From the NCBI RefSeq assembly GCF_004005565.1, contig NZ_SADD01000008.1:1-64000 (forward strand): a stretch of DNA of 64,000 nucleotides. Reading direction: 5' to 3'. Each line of letters begins with the position of its first letter. Position 1 is the stretch's first letter. This DNA is from Lujinxingia sediminis. GTDB taxonomy: Bacteria > Myxococcota_A > Bradymonadia > Bradymonadales > Bradymonadaceae. The notes under the pieces are model-generated. The model ran no database searches. It saw only the letters and a program-made list of their open reading frames with translations, and was not told where the DNA came from. Shown piece after piece: positions 20,291 to 27,757 of this stretch. Made by a program: the position numbers and the translations under genes.

Positions 20291-22177
20291 TCAGACGTAG
20301 AAGGCACGGGCCTGCTCGACGAAGGCCTGCGCGAGGACGATGTGAGAGGCCGGAAGCAGGAGCGGATCGACCTGCTCAAGCATCGTTTTGAGCTGAGCAG
20401 GAGTCAGGTGCTCGCAGAGGCTTGTGCGCCCGACCGGGTAGCCCAGAAGCTCACGGGCGATGACGTCGGCCACGGTGGGATGGGCCAGCTCGCCGCGCTC
20501 ACGCGCGCTGAGAATGATCGCCAGCAGGTTGAGATGAATGGCCGCATCGAGAGGCTCGGAGGGGGTGCCGGGAGCCGAGGGGCGGTCGCCAAGAAGATCC
20601 CGTAGATGCTGGTCCACAGGCCCCTCCCAGGTCTCGGGAAGGAAGGAGGTAAGCGCGTCTTCGAGGGCCTCAGGGGTAAAGCTCTGGCGAGCGCTCAGGA
20701 TGGGGGAGGGGACCATACCCATGTGGCGGAGCGTTGCATGCACATCGGCCGGGCTAAGCCCGGAGCGAAGGCTCGCAAGCGAGGGGGCCAGTGTGGCGAG
20801 CAGGAAACGATCGCTGAGGAAGGTGCCTCGGGCACGCGAGAAGATGACGGCAAAGCCACAGGCATCCAGCCATTCAAAGAGGTGACCCGGTGCGCGCTCG
20901 CAGTTCGAAGGCAGGCGCACCTCCAGCAGGGGGCGGGTGCCGGTGCCGGGGAGCGCGCGCTCGTTGGCCTCCAGGGTAAGTCGGGGAAGAGGGCGACGCA
21001 GCTGGAAGACCTCGTTATCGGGCAGCGCGGTGGGTGGTGCGCCGCCGTGGATCGCCATGGCGAGAGGTGGTGGTGCTCCGCTTTCGTCGGCGTCGCGGGT
21101 TGCGGCGTGGAGCAGCGAGAGCGGGGCGTCCGGGGCACTCGTATCGGCGTCGACACCTTGATAGCGGACGTGGCGAAGGGGCCGTGCGCTTAACTCCTCG
21201 AAGAAGGCGTCAGCGTGGGGATCGACGCCGCACTGAAGAGTAAGTTGAAGGGGGGCGCGCAGAGGGAGGCGGCGCACATGAACCCGCTCGGCGACCTGAC
21301 GCAGGTAGAGAAAGGAGCGAGCTGCCTGAGCCTGCCGCTCCACCAGGGTCTCACCGGCGGCGGCGAGCTCCCGGCGGAAGTCGTCTTCGGTGGGCGGATG
21401 CGTGCCGCGATGTGCAGCGTGCACCATCAGATCGAGGCAGCGCGTGTAGATGCGGTGGTAGTCGTCGGGCAGGCCGGCGATGAGTGCGCGCGTTTCTTCG
21501 GTCACACGGGCGATGCGGTCGGTCGGCTCCGCCTGCGGGACGTGGGGTTGAAGTTGATCGCTTAGAATCCGCTGGATGAGTGCATCGAGGGCTGCGTCGA
21601 TGCCATCAAGGGGGAGCACCGCGTCGACGAGACGGTACTCCAGCGCGCGCTTGCCCCAGAGGCGATGGCCCCAGAGCAGAAATCCCAGTCCCCGCTCAAG
21701 GCCCATCATCGGGGGCAGACGCTGGGTGCTGCCGAAGGCGGGGGTGTTCAGGTAGTCGGCGATCTCGGTCATGTAAAAGGTGGCGTCGGGGCTGTCGGTG
21801 GCCACCCGGAAGTCACAGTTGAGCGAGAACTCCACCCCGCAGCCGTAGCAGGAGCCGGTGACCAGGGCGATGGTGGGCACCGGACAGCGTTTGACGCTGG
21901 CGTAGGCGCGACGCAGCAGCGCGGTCATCTCAAAGATGCTCTCGGGGGACTGCACGGCGCTTGCCAACATCAGCTGCGCACCGTTGATAAAGCTGCGGGT
22001 CTTGGCGCTTTTGAAGACGAGCGCGCGGGTTGTCTGCGGATCAACGGAAGCCATCAACGCAATGAGCTCTTCGGCGGCGCGGGCGCTGAAGATGTTGACT
22101 TCGCTGCCCGGTGTATCCATCCGCACGTGCAGCACGCCACCGTCGTCGAGATGTGTCGAGAAGATTGGCGGGCTCAT
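20291..22177 (-). CDS. FadB-like enoyl-CoA hydratase with degenerate dehydrogenase half
   Basis: 628 residues arranged like FadB/FadJ. Residues ~1-200 are a crotonase domain with both likely catalytic glutamates: Glu116 in CYGCGVEFSLN and Glu138 in YMTEIADYLNTPAFG. Residues ~290-410 sit where the NAD-binding domain should be, but no GxGxxG loop is visible. Residues ~420-625 retain two weak copies of the 3-hydroxyacyl-CoA dehydrogenase C-domain (GTFLSDRFLLATLAPSL; NLLAIILSARERG then ELLGYPVGR). It is probably a hydratase or isomerase, or an acyl-ACP scaffold, without dehydrogenase activity. ATG 22177 overlaps the ACP stop (ATGA) and FAAL starts 30 bp further on, so the three are translationally linked. 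Confidence 0.75.
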   Translation of the reverse strand: MSPPIFSTHLDDGGVLHVRMDTPGSEVNIFSARAAEELIALMASVDPQTTRALVFKSAKTRSFINGAQLMLASAVQSPESIFEMTALLRRAYASVKRCPVPTIALVTGSCYGCGVEFSLNCDFRVATDSPDATFYMTEIADYLNTPAFGSTQRLPPMMGLERGLGFLLWGHRLWGKRALEYRLVDAVLPLDGIDAALDALIQRILSDQLQPHVPQAEPTDRIARVTEETRALIAGLPDDYHRIYTRCLDLMVHAAHRGTHPPTEDDFRRELAAAGETLVERQAQAARSFLYLRQVAERVHVRRLPLRAPLQLTLQCGVDPHADAFFEELSARPLRHVRYQGVDADTSAPDAPLSLLHAATRDADESGAPPPLAMAIHGGAPPTALPDNEVFQLRRPLPRLTLEANERALPGTGTRPLLEVRLPSNCERAPGHLFEWLDACGFAVIFSRARGTFLSDRFLLATLAPSLASLRSGLSPADVHATLRHMGMVPSPILSARQSFTPEALEDALTSFLPETWEGPVDQHLRDLLGDRPSAPGTPSEPLDAAIHLNLLAIILSARERGELAHPTVADVIARELLGYPVGRTSLCEHLTPAQLKTMLEQVDPLLLPASHIVLAQAFVEQARAFYV

Positions 22178-22434
22178 ACGCTCACCACCTGGTCGAGGTA
22201 GTCGCAGAGCGAGCCCACGGTGAGGTCGGTGGGGTTGGAAGCGGATTCCACCCAGCGATTTAAGAGCACGGGCTGGCCTACGTAGCCCTCCAGCTCCAGG
22301 GTGAGCACGGTGATGGTGAGCGAGTCGAAGCCCAGGTCGAGCAGAAAAGAGTGGTCCTCGCGGATCGTCTCCGGAAGGGGGTTGCTTGCAGCGGCGCGAA
22401 TTGCCTTTTCTACGGTGGAGAAAGACGCTCTCAC
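22174..22434 (-). CDS. Acyl carrier protein
   Basis: 86 residues. The phosphopantetheine site is the Ser of LGFDSLTITVLTLELE at about residue 37, preceded by the acidic ETIREDHSFLLD helix and followed by a typical C-terminal helix (TVGSLCDYLDQV). The GTG start at 22434 follows GAGGTGTACC at good spacing. It is the first gene of the operon with the FadB-like and FAAL genes and is too distant from primary fatty-acid genes to be the housekeeping ACP, so it is probably a dedicated carrier for the chain activated by FAAL. The recognised promoter lies about 80 bp upstream. Confidence 0.9.
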   Translation of the reverse strand: MRASFSTVEKAIRAAASNPLPETIREDHSFLLDLGFDSLTITVLTLELEGYVGQPVLLNRWVESASNPTDLTVGSLCDYLDQVVSV

Positions 22435-22511
22435 GGTACACCTCGTGGGGGAGGATGGGCCTCGAAAGGCTCATCGCGTGGCCGAAGCTGGAAAGTGATG
22501 TTAGCGCCACC

Positions 22512-22540
22512 AGTATCGTGAGGGGGAGGGGTGATTTCAA
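22512..22540 (-). promoter_or_regulatory. Candidate sigma70 promoter for the ACP operon
   Basis: On the minus strand, TTGAAA at 22540-22535 and GATACT at 22517-22512 are separated by 17 bp. The -35 matches five of six and the -10 four of six consensus bases. It lies upstream of the ACP start in an AT-richer stretch. Inferred by consensus only. Confidence 0.45.
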
Positions 22541-22738
22541 GTTCTTTTTTTAAATTCTTAACGCTTGGTAAAAGTTAATATGGGTTGCGCTGCGAAGGCA
22601 GGCGCCCGACAGGGGTAGTCGGGTAGTTGTCTGACCGAGATGCGTGAGGGTGAACGTTGGTGGTGGGGTTAAGGTGTTGTTTTTTATGGGCTTTGTGTGT
22701 CCCTGGTTGCCTGTGGGTGAAAAAAGATTTTCCGAAAG

Positions 22739-22767
22739 TTGACGCTAAGCTTAAACGTCTCTAGAGT
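22739..22767 (+). promoter_or_regulatory. Candidate sigma70 promoter for the P450 gene
   Basis: TTGACG at 22739-22744 and TAGAGT at 22762-22767 are separated by 17 bp. The predicted start would give a leader of about 150 nt before the P450 start codon. The 487-bp gap 22435-22921 is clearly more AT-rich than its surroundings, as expected for a divergent control region, and holds no convincing gene. Confidence 0.45.
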
Positions 22768-22921
22768 TGGGGCCGATGACGAACCAACTGATTTTTGTGC
22801 CAGGTCTGCTGCATTTTTTGCGTCTGCAGTTGACGGCTGGTTTTAGGTTAAGCGTGCTTCGCGTTATGGCGAGGTACGTCTTCGATATGCCATATAATCC
22901 TTCAGAAGTGGTGTATGTGCG

Positions 22922-24262
22922 ATGTCTTTACCTCCCCGTCCCGAACTCTCGAGTGTGCAGCAGACCCTGCAGTGGATGACTCGCCCTTACGGGTTTTTAG
23001 AGGAGTGCGCCGCGGGGCTCGGTGAGACCTTCGCGCTGGACTTTCGGGGCTACGGCGTCGGGGTGATTTTCAGCAATTCGGAGGCCATTCAGGAGATTCT
23101 GGGAGGCGATCCGGAGGTCTTCTGGGCAGGCGCGGGAAATGGGATTCTGAAGCCCTTTCTTGGCGAAAACTCACTGCTTTTGCTGGAGGGAGAGCGTCAC
23201 CGGCGCGAGCGTAAGCTCTTGATGCCGAGTTTTGGGCGCGGGAGAGTGCAGGCGTATGGAGAGCTGATTCATCGGGTGACCCGCGAGATCTGCAGGAGTT
23301 GGGCATTTGATGAGCCCTTCGCGGTGCGCCCCTCGATGCAGAAGGTAGCGTTTCGGCTAATCATTGAGATGGTGTTCGGGCCGGAGCGCACCGAGCGCAG
23401 GCGTCGACTCTCGCTGGCGTTCGCGGCGGTGCTGGACGATGAACTCTTTAACCTTGCCCTGCTCAGCCAGCGGGCCGGTGGCGAGGCCGCCGGGCAACGC
23501 TGGGCTCAATTTGTGGCGCAGCTCGATGAGCTCTCCGCCCTGATTTATGCCGAGATCGACGAGCGCCGCGCCATGGTCAATCAGGACCGTGGCGACATTC
23601 TGGCGGTGCTTCTGGAGGCCCGTGATGAGGAGGGCCAGCCGATGCTTCGCGAAGAGATTCACGACGAGCTGCTCACGCTGATGGCGACCGGGCATGAGTC
23701 GACGGCCACGGCCCTGGCATGGGGAATCTACTGGTTACTCAGCTCACCGGAGGTCTACGAGCGAGCACGTCGCGAGATGGTCGCGTTGGGGCCGGAGTGC
23801 ACGGGGGCGCAGATCGCGAGCAGCGACTATCTGGAAGCGGTGGTCAAAGAAATCTTGAGGCTGACGCCGGTGATTCCGGTGATCGCTCGACAGGTTCAGC
23901 GTCAGGTCAGGGTGGGGGGCTTCACGCTGGAGCCGGGGATGGTGGCGATGCCTGCTATCTACCTGGCCCACCGGCGCGCGGAGGTCTTTGAAGAGCCGGA
24001 GCGCTTCTGGCCGGAGCGTTTTCTCGACCGCACCTACCGATCCCATCAGTTTTTGCCTTTTGGCGGCGGCGTGCGGCGTTGCATTGGTGCGAGGCTGGCG
24101 ATGTACGAGATGAAAATCGTGCTGGGAACCCTGCTGCGAAACGTGCACCTGGAACTCGCCGGAGAGCGCGCGCTTCGGCCGGTGAGACGACTTGTGACGA
24201 TTGCTCCTTCGGGAGGAACGCAGGTCGTGCGACGTCGTGAAGAGGTCATGGCAGGGCCGTGA
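22922..24262 (+). CDS. Cytochrome P450
   Basis: 446 residues of a soluble bacterial P450. The I-helix oxygen-binding motif is MATGHESTATALAW (~254-267), the ExxR pair is Glu310/Arg313 in KEILRLTP, and the haem loop FLPFGGGVRRCIGARLA carries the axial Cys387. EGERHRRERKLLMPSF is a typical C-helix. No membrane anchor is present, so redox partners must be supplied in trans; none is adjacent. The divergent ACP/FAAL operon suggests an ACP-bound or free fatty acid as substrate, similar to P450BioI-type enzymes, but this is inference from position. The ribosome site before ATG 22922 is weak. Confidence 0.92.
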   Translation: MSLPPRPELSSVQQTLQWMTRPYGFLEECAAGLGETFALDFRGYGVGVIFSNSEAIQEILGGDPEVFWAGAGNGILKPFLGENSLLLLEGERHRRERKLLMPSFGRGRVQAYGELIHRVTREICRSWAFDEPFAVRPSMQKVAFRLIIEMVFGPERTERRRRLSLAFAAVLDDELFNLALLSQRAGGEAAGQRWAQFVAQLDELSALIYAEIDERRAMVNQDRGDILAVLLEARDEEGQPMLREEIHDELLTLMATGHESTATALAWGIYWLLSSPEVYERARREMVALGPECTGAQIASSDYLEAVVKEILRLTPVIPVIARQVQRQVRVGGFTLEPGMVAMPAIYLAHRRAEVFEEPERFWPERFLDRTYRSHQFLPFGGGVRRCIGARLAMYEMKIVLGTLLRNVHLELAGERALRPVRRLVTIAPSGGTQVVRRREEVMAGP

Positions 24263-24357
24263 GCGATCGCTGAAGTTACGCCGATCTGCGGTGTTTTAAG
24301 TGTCCTCACTATCGGCTCAAAGCGAAGGTGCGAAATCTCTTGATCGACGGCGACCAA

Positions 24358-24439
24358 CCTGTCACCCTGAGGAGGTAAACCTTTACGAGACAAGTTGTCT
24401 GGCTCGCCCTGGCGAGCCTACGAAGCCCGAAGTGACAGG
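24358..24439. repeat. 82-bp structured intergenic element with nested hairpins
   Basis: The ends are an 8-bp inverted repeat, CCTGTCAC (24358-24365) and GTGACAGG (24432-24439). Inside are a GTAAA/TTTAC hairpin, AGACAAGTTGTCT (24388-24400) and GGCTCGCCCTGGCGAGCC (24401-24418). The arrangement is like a small non-autonomous element or a structured RNA. It sits between the P450 and a secreted protein gene. Confidence 0.5.
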
Positions 24440-24493
24440 CGCGTTGCGTCTGCGTTTTGATGGCGTTGTTGTCCCTGGCTGCAGGAGGTCGAG

Positions 24494-25072
24494 ATGCGTA
24501 GTGTACGTATGAAGACGGCGGTGGGTTCAAGCGTGTTGATGGCTGCGATGGCGTTGAGTGCAACGTCCTGGGCGCATGGGCCGTCGAACGGAGAGCCAGT
24601 TTGTCAGTCGATCAGTGCCTCGCTTAGAGCGACGTTTTTCGCGGAGGGCTGTGAGAGCGCGGTGGGGCTTTGTACCGCCGGCGAGCTGACGCAACGCGGG
24701 GGCCGAGTGGTCGGCTCAACGTATTATGTGGCCGATGGCATTGGTGGCGGTGTGATCGGTGAGGATAGCGTGGTGTTTCCGCCGGTGGAGCCGGCGACCA
24801 CCTGGACCTACGCCGGTGTGCTCTCGCTGATCACCCCCTATGGCGAGCTTCAGAGCTCGGATGCGGGCATTCTCGATAACGCGGCCGGTATATTCACCGA
24901 GTTGAATCGGGTTCAGGGCGGCACGGGGATCTTTGAAGGGGCCAGCGGTACGTTTTACATCAACGGGACAACGCTGGCCGATGGCAGCGGCTTTGAGGCG
25001 GAGATCACCGGCGAGGTCTGTGTGACGAACTGGTGGTCGGCGATGAAGATGCGGCGGGTGTTTTTGCCCTGA
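24494..25072 (+). CDS. Secreted beta-barrel-like protein, unknown function
   Basis: 192 residues. A signal peptide (SVLMAAMALSATSWA) is cleaved probably after residue ~27. The mature part has the pattern ATFFAEGCES, VGLCTAGELTQRGG, GELQSSDAGILDNAAGIFTE and GGTGIFEGASGTFYI, typical of small secreted eight-stranded barrels related in look to the allene-oxide-cyclase/dirigent fold. Three or four Cys could form disulfides. The enzymatic role is unknown. ATG 24494 follows an ideal GGAGGTCGAG. It is followed by a strong terminator at 25164. Confidence 0.65.
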   Translation: MRSVRMKTAVGSSVLMAAMALSATSWAHGPSNGEPVCQSISASLRATFFAEGCESAVGLCTAGELTQRGGRVVGSTYYVADGIGGGVIGEDSVVFPPVEPATTWTYAGVLSLITPYGELQSSDAGILDNAAGIFTELNRVQGGTGIFEGASGTFYINGTTLADGSGFEAEITGEVCVTNWWSAMKMRRVFLP

Positions 25073-25163
25073 GTTGGACGGCGTGTTCGGGATGCGCCGG
25101 GAGGCCGATGAGGGGCTTGCTCGCCGCATGACCTAAAGGCAGGACGGATGAGATGTTGCAGCA

Positions 25164-25200
25164 GGGCTGGCGGGCGCGAAGCGCTCGTCAGCCCCTTTTT
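25164..25200 (+). terminator. Rho-independent terminator
   Basis: GGGCTGGCGGGCGC (25164-25177) pairs with GCGCTCGTCAGCCC (25181-25194) with two G-U pairs and a 3-nt loop, followed by a T-run to 25200. It lies about 90 bp after the secreted protein gene. The rest of the 402-bp gap 25073-25474 shows no gene. Confidence 0.8.
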
Positions 25201-25474
25201 ATGCGCTCAGCCCTGACGCTCAGGGATAGGGCACGTGGCGAAACGCACGTAGCATCGACATGTGTGGTGCTCGACGGGGCTCGGGCGGGGGATGCACGCG
25301 CGTTTTTGGAGGAGGGGGCGCACGTACCGAGAGAAGAAGGGATCAAATCGACCGTGCGGGCTTGAAAGGTGGTCCGGCGAGTTGAAGATTGCGTCCAGTC
25401 AGGCGCATCGGGTTCTGTCAGGGCTTTGACGCGCGAGAGGAAGGTCGACGGACTGCAGAACAGGGTGGTGTGAG

Positions 25475-26305
25475 ATGAAAGGGTTTCGCGGGTGGGTTTT
25501 GGTACTTGTGGCTTCGGCATGTGCGACGGGCTGTGACGGCGCATCGGGAGAGGGGGAAGGCAGCGTCGGAGGCGAAGCTCCCATGTTACAAGCCGAGGGG
25601 GAGGAAGGCAGTCGGGAGCGGGCCGAAGAGGAGGTGCCGATCGCGCCGACTCCAAAGGTGGAGGGGCCAGCCGGAGAACTTGCCGCGCGAGTCTATGAGG
25701 CGCATGGCGGGCAGCGATGGCCCCAGGTCGAAGAGCTGGGGTTTCGGTTCGTGGTCAAAAATAAGGGCGAAGAGAGTTTTGCAGCCAGCCATGATTGGAA
25801 GGTCTGGGAGGGCGTCGATCGGGTGCGCTGGACCGATGAAAATGGCGGGGAGTGGGACGTCACTGTCAACCTGGATGATGGCGTGGCCCGGGAGGCAAGT
25901 CGCGATGGGGAGGCGCTTGAGGGAGAGGCGCTGGAAGTTGCCGGTAAGAGCGCCTACACCCGTTGGATCAACGACGCCTACTGGCTCTTGATGCCGATCA
26001 AGGTCTTTGATCCGGGCGTTTCACTGGGCTACGAGGGGCCGGTTGAGCGCGACGGAGAGACATTGGAGGTGCTTGAGTTGAGCTTTGAGGGGGTGGGGTT
26101 GACCCCCGGAGATCGTTACCTGGTTCAGGTGGATCCTCAAAGCGACGAAGTTCGGGCCTGGGAGATGCATCTTCAGGGCGATCGTCCGCCGCAGCTTGTT
26201 TACTGGGATGACTATCAGGAGCTTGGGCCGCTGCGGCTTCCCGTGACGCGCAACTTTGAGGGCAGTGAGCGCCAGATCATCTTCGACGAGCTACGTGTGA
26301 AGTAG
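25475..26305 (+). CDS. Predicted lipoprotein, LolA-like fold
   Basis: 276 residues. The signal ends in the lipobox CATGC near residue 20, followed by a Glu/Gly-rich linker to ~65. The body begins AARVYEAHGGQRWPQVEELGFRF and continues with beta-rich repeats (DWKVWEGVDRVRW, LEVLELSFEG, YLVQVDPQSDEVRAWEM), the pattern of lipoprotein-carrier-like half-barrels that often read DUF6503. It is probably a periplasmic lipid- or substrate-binding lipoprotein; no ligand can be named. The start codon has no strong ribosome site. It is followed after ~100 bp by the flavin monooxygenase in the same direction. Confidence 0.65.
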   Translation: MKGFRGWVLVLVASACATGCDGASGEGEGSVGGEAPMLQAEGEEGSRERAEEEVPIAPTPKVEGPAGELAARVYEAHGGQRWPQVEELGFRFVVKNKGEESFAASHDWKVWEGVDRVRWTDENGGEWDVTVNLDDGVAREASRDGEALEGEALEVAGKSAYTRWINDAYWLLMPIKVFDPGVSLGYEGPVERDGETLEVLELSFEGVGLTPGDRYLVQVDPQSDEVRAWEMHLQGDRPPQLVYWDDYQELGPLRLPVTRNFEGSERQIIFDELRVK

Positions 26306-26408
26306 CCCGGCACCGCCACACCGGGGCAATTCGCCGCATCGTGCCGTTGCTGCATCCGGTCTAGTGTACTTCTGCAGCGCTGAGGTGGACTCAATGCGGA
26401 GGTGAGTG

Positions 26409-27614
26409 GTGTCCGAGCCAGTTGTGATTGTGGGAGCGGGGATCGGGGGGCTGAGTGCGGCGTTATGTCTCGCGCAACGCCAGTGCCCGGTAGTGGTGGT
26501 CGAGCGTTTCGCGGAGGTTCGGGAGGTCGGCGCCGGAATTCTGCTGGGACCGAACGCCTCCCGGGTGCTCTACGGATGTGGACTCGGCGAGGCGTTGGAG
26601 CGTGTGAGTGCTCCGATGACGCGAGTGGGCATCGGGGCGGATCGCGGGGAGCGTTTTGTTGAGAAAGAGGTCGAGGAGCAAGCTGACGCGCCCTTTCGTA
26701 TGGTTCATCGCGCGCAGTTGCACGGCGTGCTCTATGAGGCGGTGATACAGCATCCGCTCGTGGAGGTTGAGCTGGGCCTGCCGGTGCAGGGATTTGAACA
26801 AGATCTCGAAGCGCGAGGCGTGCGGGCTCTCGGAAAGGGGCTGACGAGCCGGTGGGGTGTGGCGCTGGTCGGCTGTGATGGTCTTCACTCCGCGGTCCGC
26901 ACACAGCTCCATCCCGGAGAGGTTGAGCCGGTCTATCACGGCTACACCTGCTGGCGAGGCATCACCTCCACCTTTGAACACGAGGGGTTCTCGCGCGGGA
27001 TGTTGCTGGAGTTGCAGGGACGAGGGCTGCGCGCGGGAATGGGATATATCGATGAGGAGCGGGTCTACTGGTGGGCTACTGCCAACGCCCCGCAGGGAGA
27101 GCACGATGGCGAGGATGTGATTGAGGATCTGCAGCGGCGCTTCCAGGCTTTTCCCGACTACTTTCGAGCGATGATTGCTGCGACACCCCCTGCACAGGTG
27201 CTTCGCAACGACATCTTCGATCGTCCTCCGCTAAAGCGCTGGGGCGAAAAGAACGTGACGCTGCTCGGCGATGCAGCGCATCCGATGGCACCCAATCTGG
27301 GGCAGGGCGCGTGCTCGGCGATCGAAGATGCCGCGATGCTCGCCGCATGCCTGGGCGAGCTCTGGGAGGATGGCGCAACGCCGCAGCCGGAGGAGGTGGT
27401 CGCCTCATCGAGGCGTTATGAGGCCGGTCGACAAAAGCGCACTGCGACGTTGCAGCGCCTCTCCCGTCGTTTCGGCACGATCGGTCAGCTGGAGCATCCA
27501 CTGGCGGTCTGGATGCGGGAGCAGGCGATGCGGTGGACGCCGCGGGCGATCCTGGATCGGCAACAGGCAGCGATCTGGGATTACCGCGTCGAGATGGATT
27601 CGGACCCGCGGTGA
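26409..27614 (+). CDS. FAD-dependent monooxygenase (UbiH/PHBH type)
   Basis: 401 residues of the group A flavoprotein hydroxylases. The N-terminal FAD site is VIVGAGIGGLSAALCLA with the downstream acidic VVVERFAEVREVGAGILLGPNA. The DG-type motif LVGCDGLHSAVRTQL is near residue 160, and the second FAD site LLGDAAHPMAPNLGQGACSAIEDA is at ~290. These enzymes use NAD(P)H and oxygen to hydroxylate or epoxidise aromatics or isoprenoids; the substrate is not readable. GTG 26409 or 26406 follows GGAGGTGA. It converges on the kinase-MBL gene, and the inverted repeat pair at 27695-27730 lies between. Confidence 0.88.
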   Translation: MSEPVVIVGAGIGGLSAALCLAQRQCPVVVVERFAEVREVGAGILLGPNASRVLYGCGLGEALERVSAPMTRVGIGADRGERFVEKEVEEQADAPFRMVHRAQLHGVLYEAVIQHPLVEVELGLPVQGFEQDLEARGVRALGKGLTSRWGVALVGCDGLHSAVRTQLHPGEVEPVYHGYTCWRGITSTFEHEGFSRGMLLELQGRGLRAGMGYIDEERVYWWATANAPQGEHDGEDVIEDLQRRFQAFPDYFRAMIAATPPAQVLRNDIFDRPPLKRWGEKNVTLLGDAAHPMAPNLGQGACSAIEDAAMLAACLGELWEDGATPQPEEVVASSRRYEAGRQKRTATLQRLSRRFGTIGQLEHPLAVWMREQAMRWTPRAILDRQQAAIWDYRVEMDSDPR

Positions 27615-27694
27615 GGCGGGCGATCGATCGGCGGATCTGTTTCGGGTTGTCCCGGGGGGGGGAGCAGATCGGGCGCAAAACAAGAGGGTGTCGA

Positions 27695-27730
27695 TGACCG
27701 AGGGTCAGTTTTTGGGGTGACCCTCGGTCA
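27695..27730. repeat. Inverted pair of the GACC-GAG-GGTC repeat
   Basis: TGACCGAGGGTCA (27695-27707) and TGACCCTCGGTCA (27718-27730) are exact reverse complements 10 bp apart. Each is a copy of the dispersed core, and together they form a 13-bp perfect stem between two convergent genes, the classic setting of a REP pair acting as a bidirectional terminator. Confidence 0.75.
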
Positions 27731-27757
27731 GATTCTGGTCCGGCAAAAATGACGGCG

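Noticed and set aside
22767-22979. Small open frame before the P450 gene
   Set aside because: It overlaps the P450 start in another frame, has no ribosome site and lies in the leader region.
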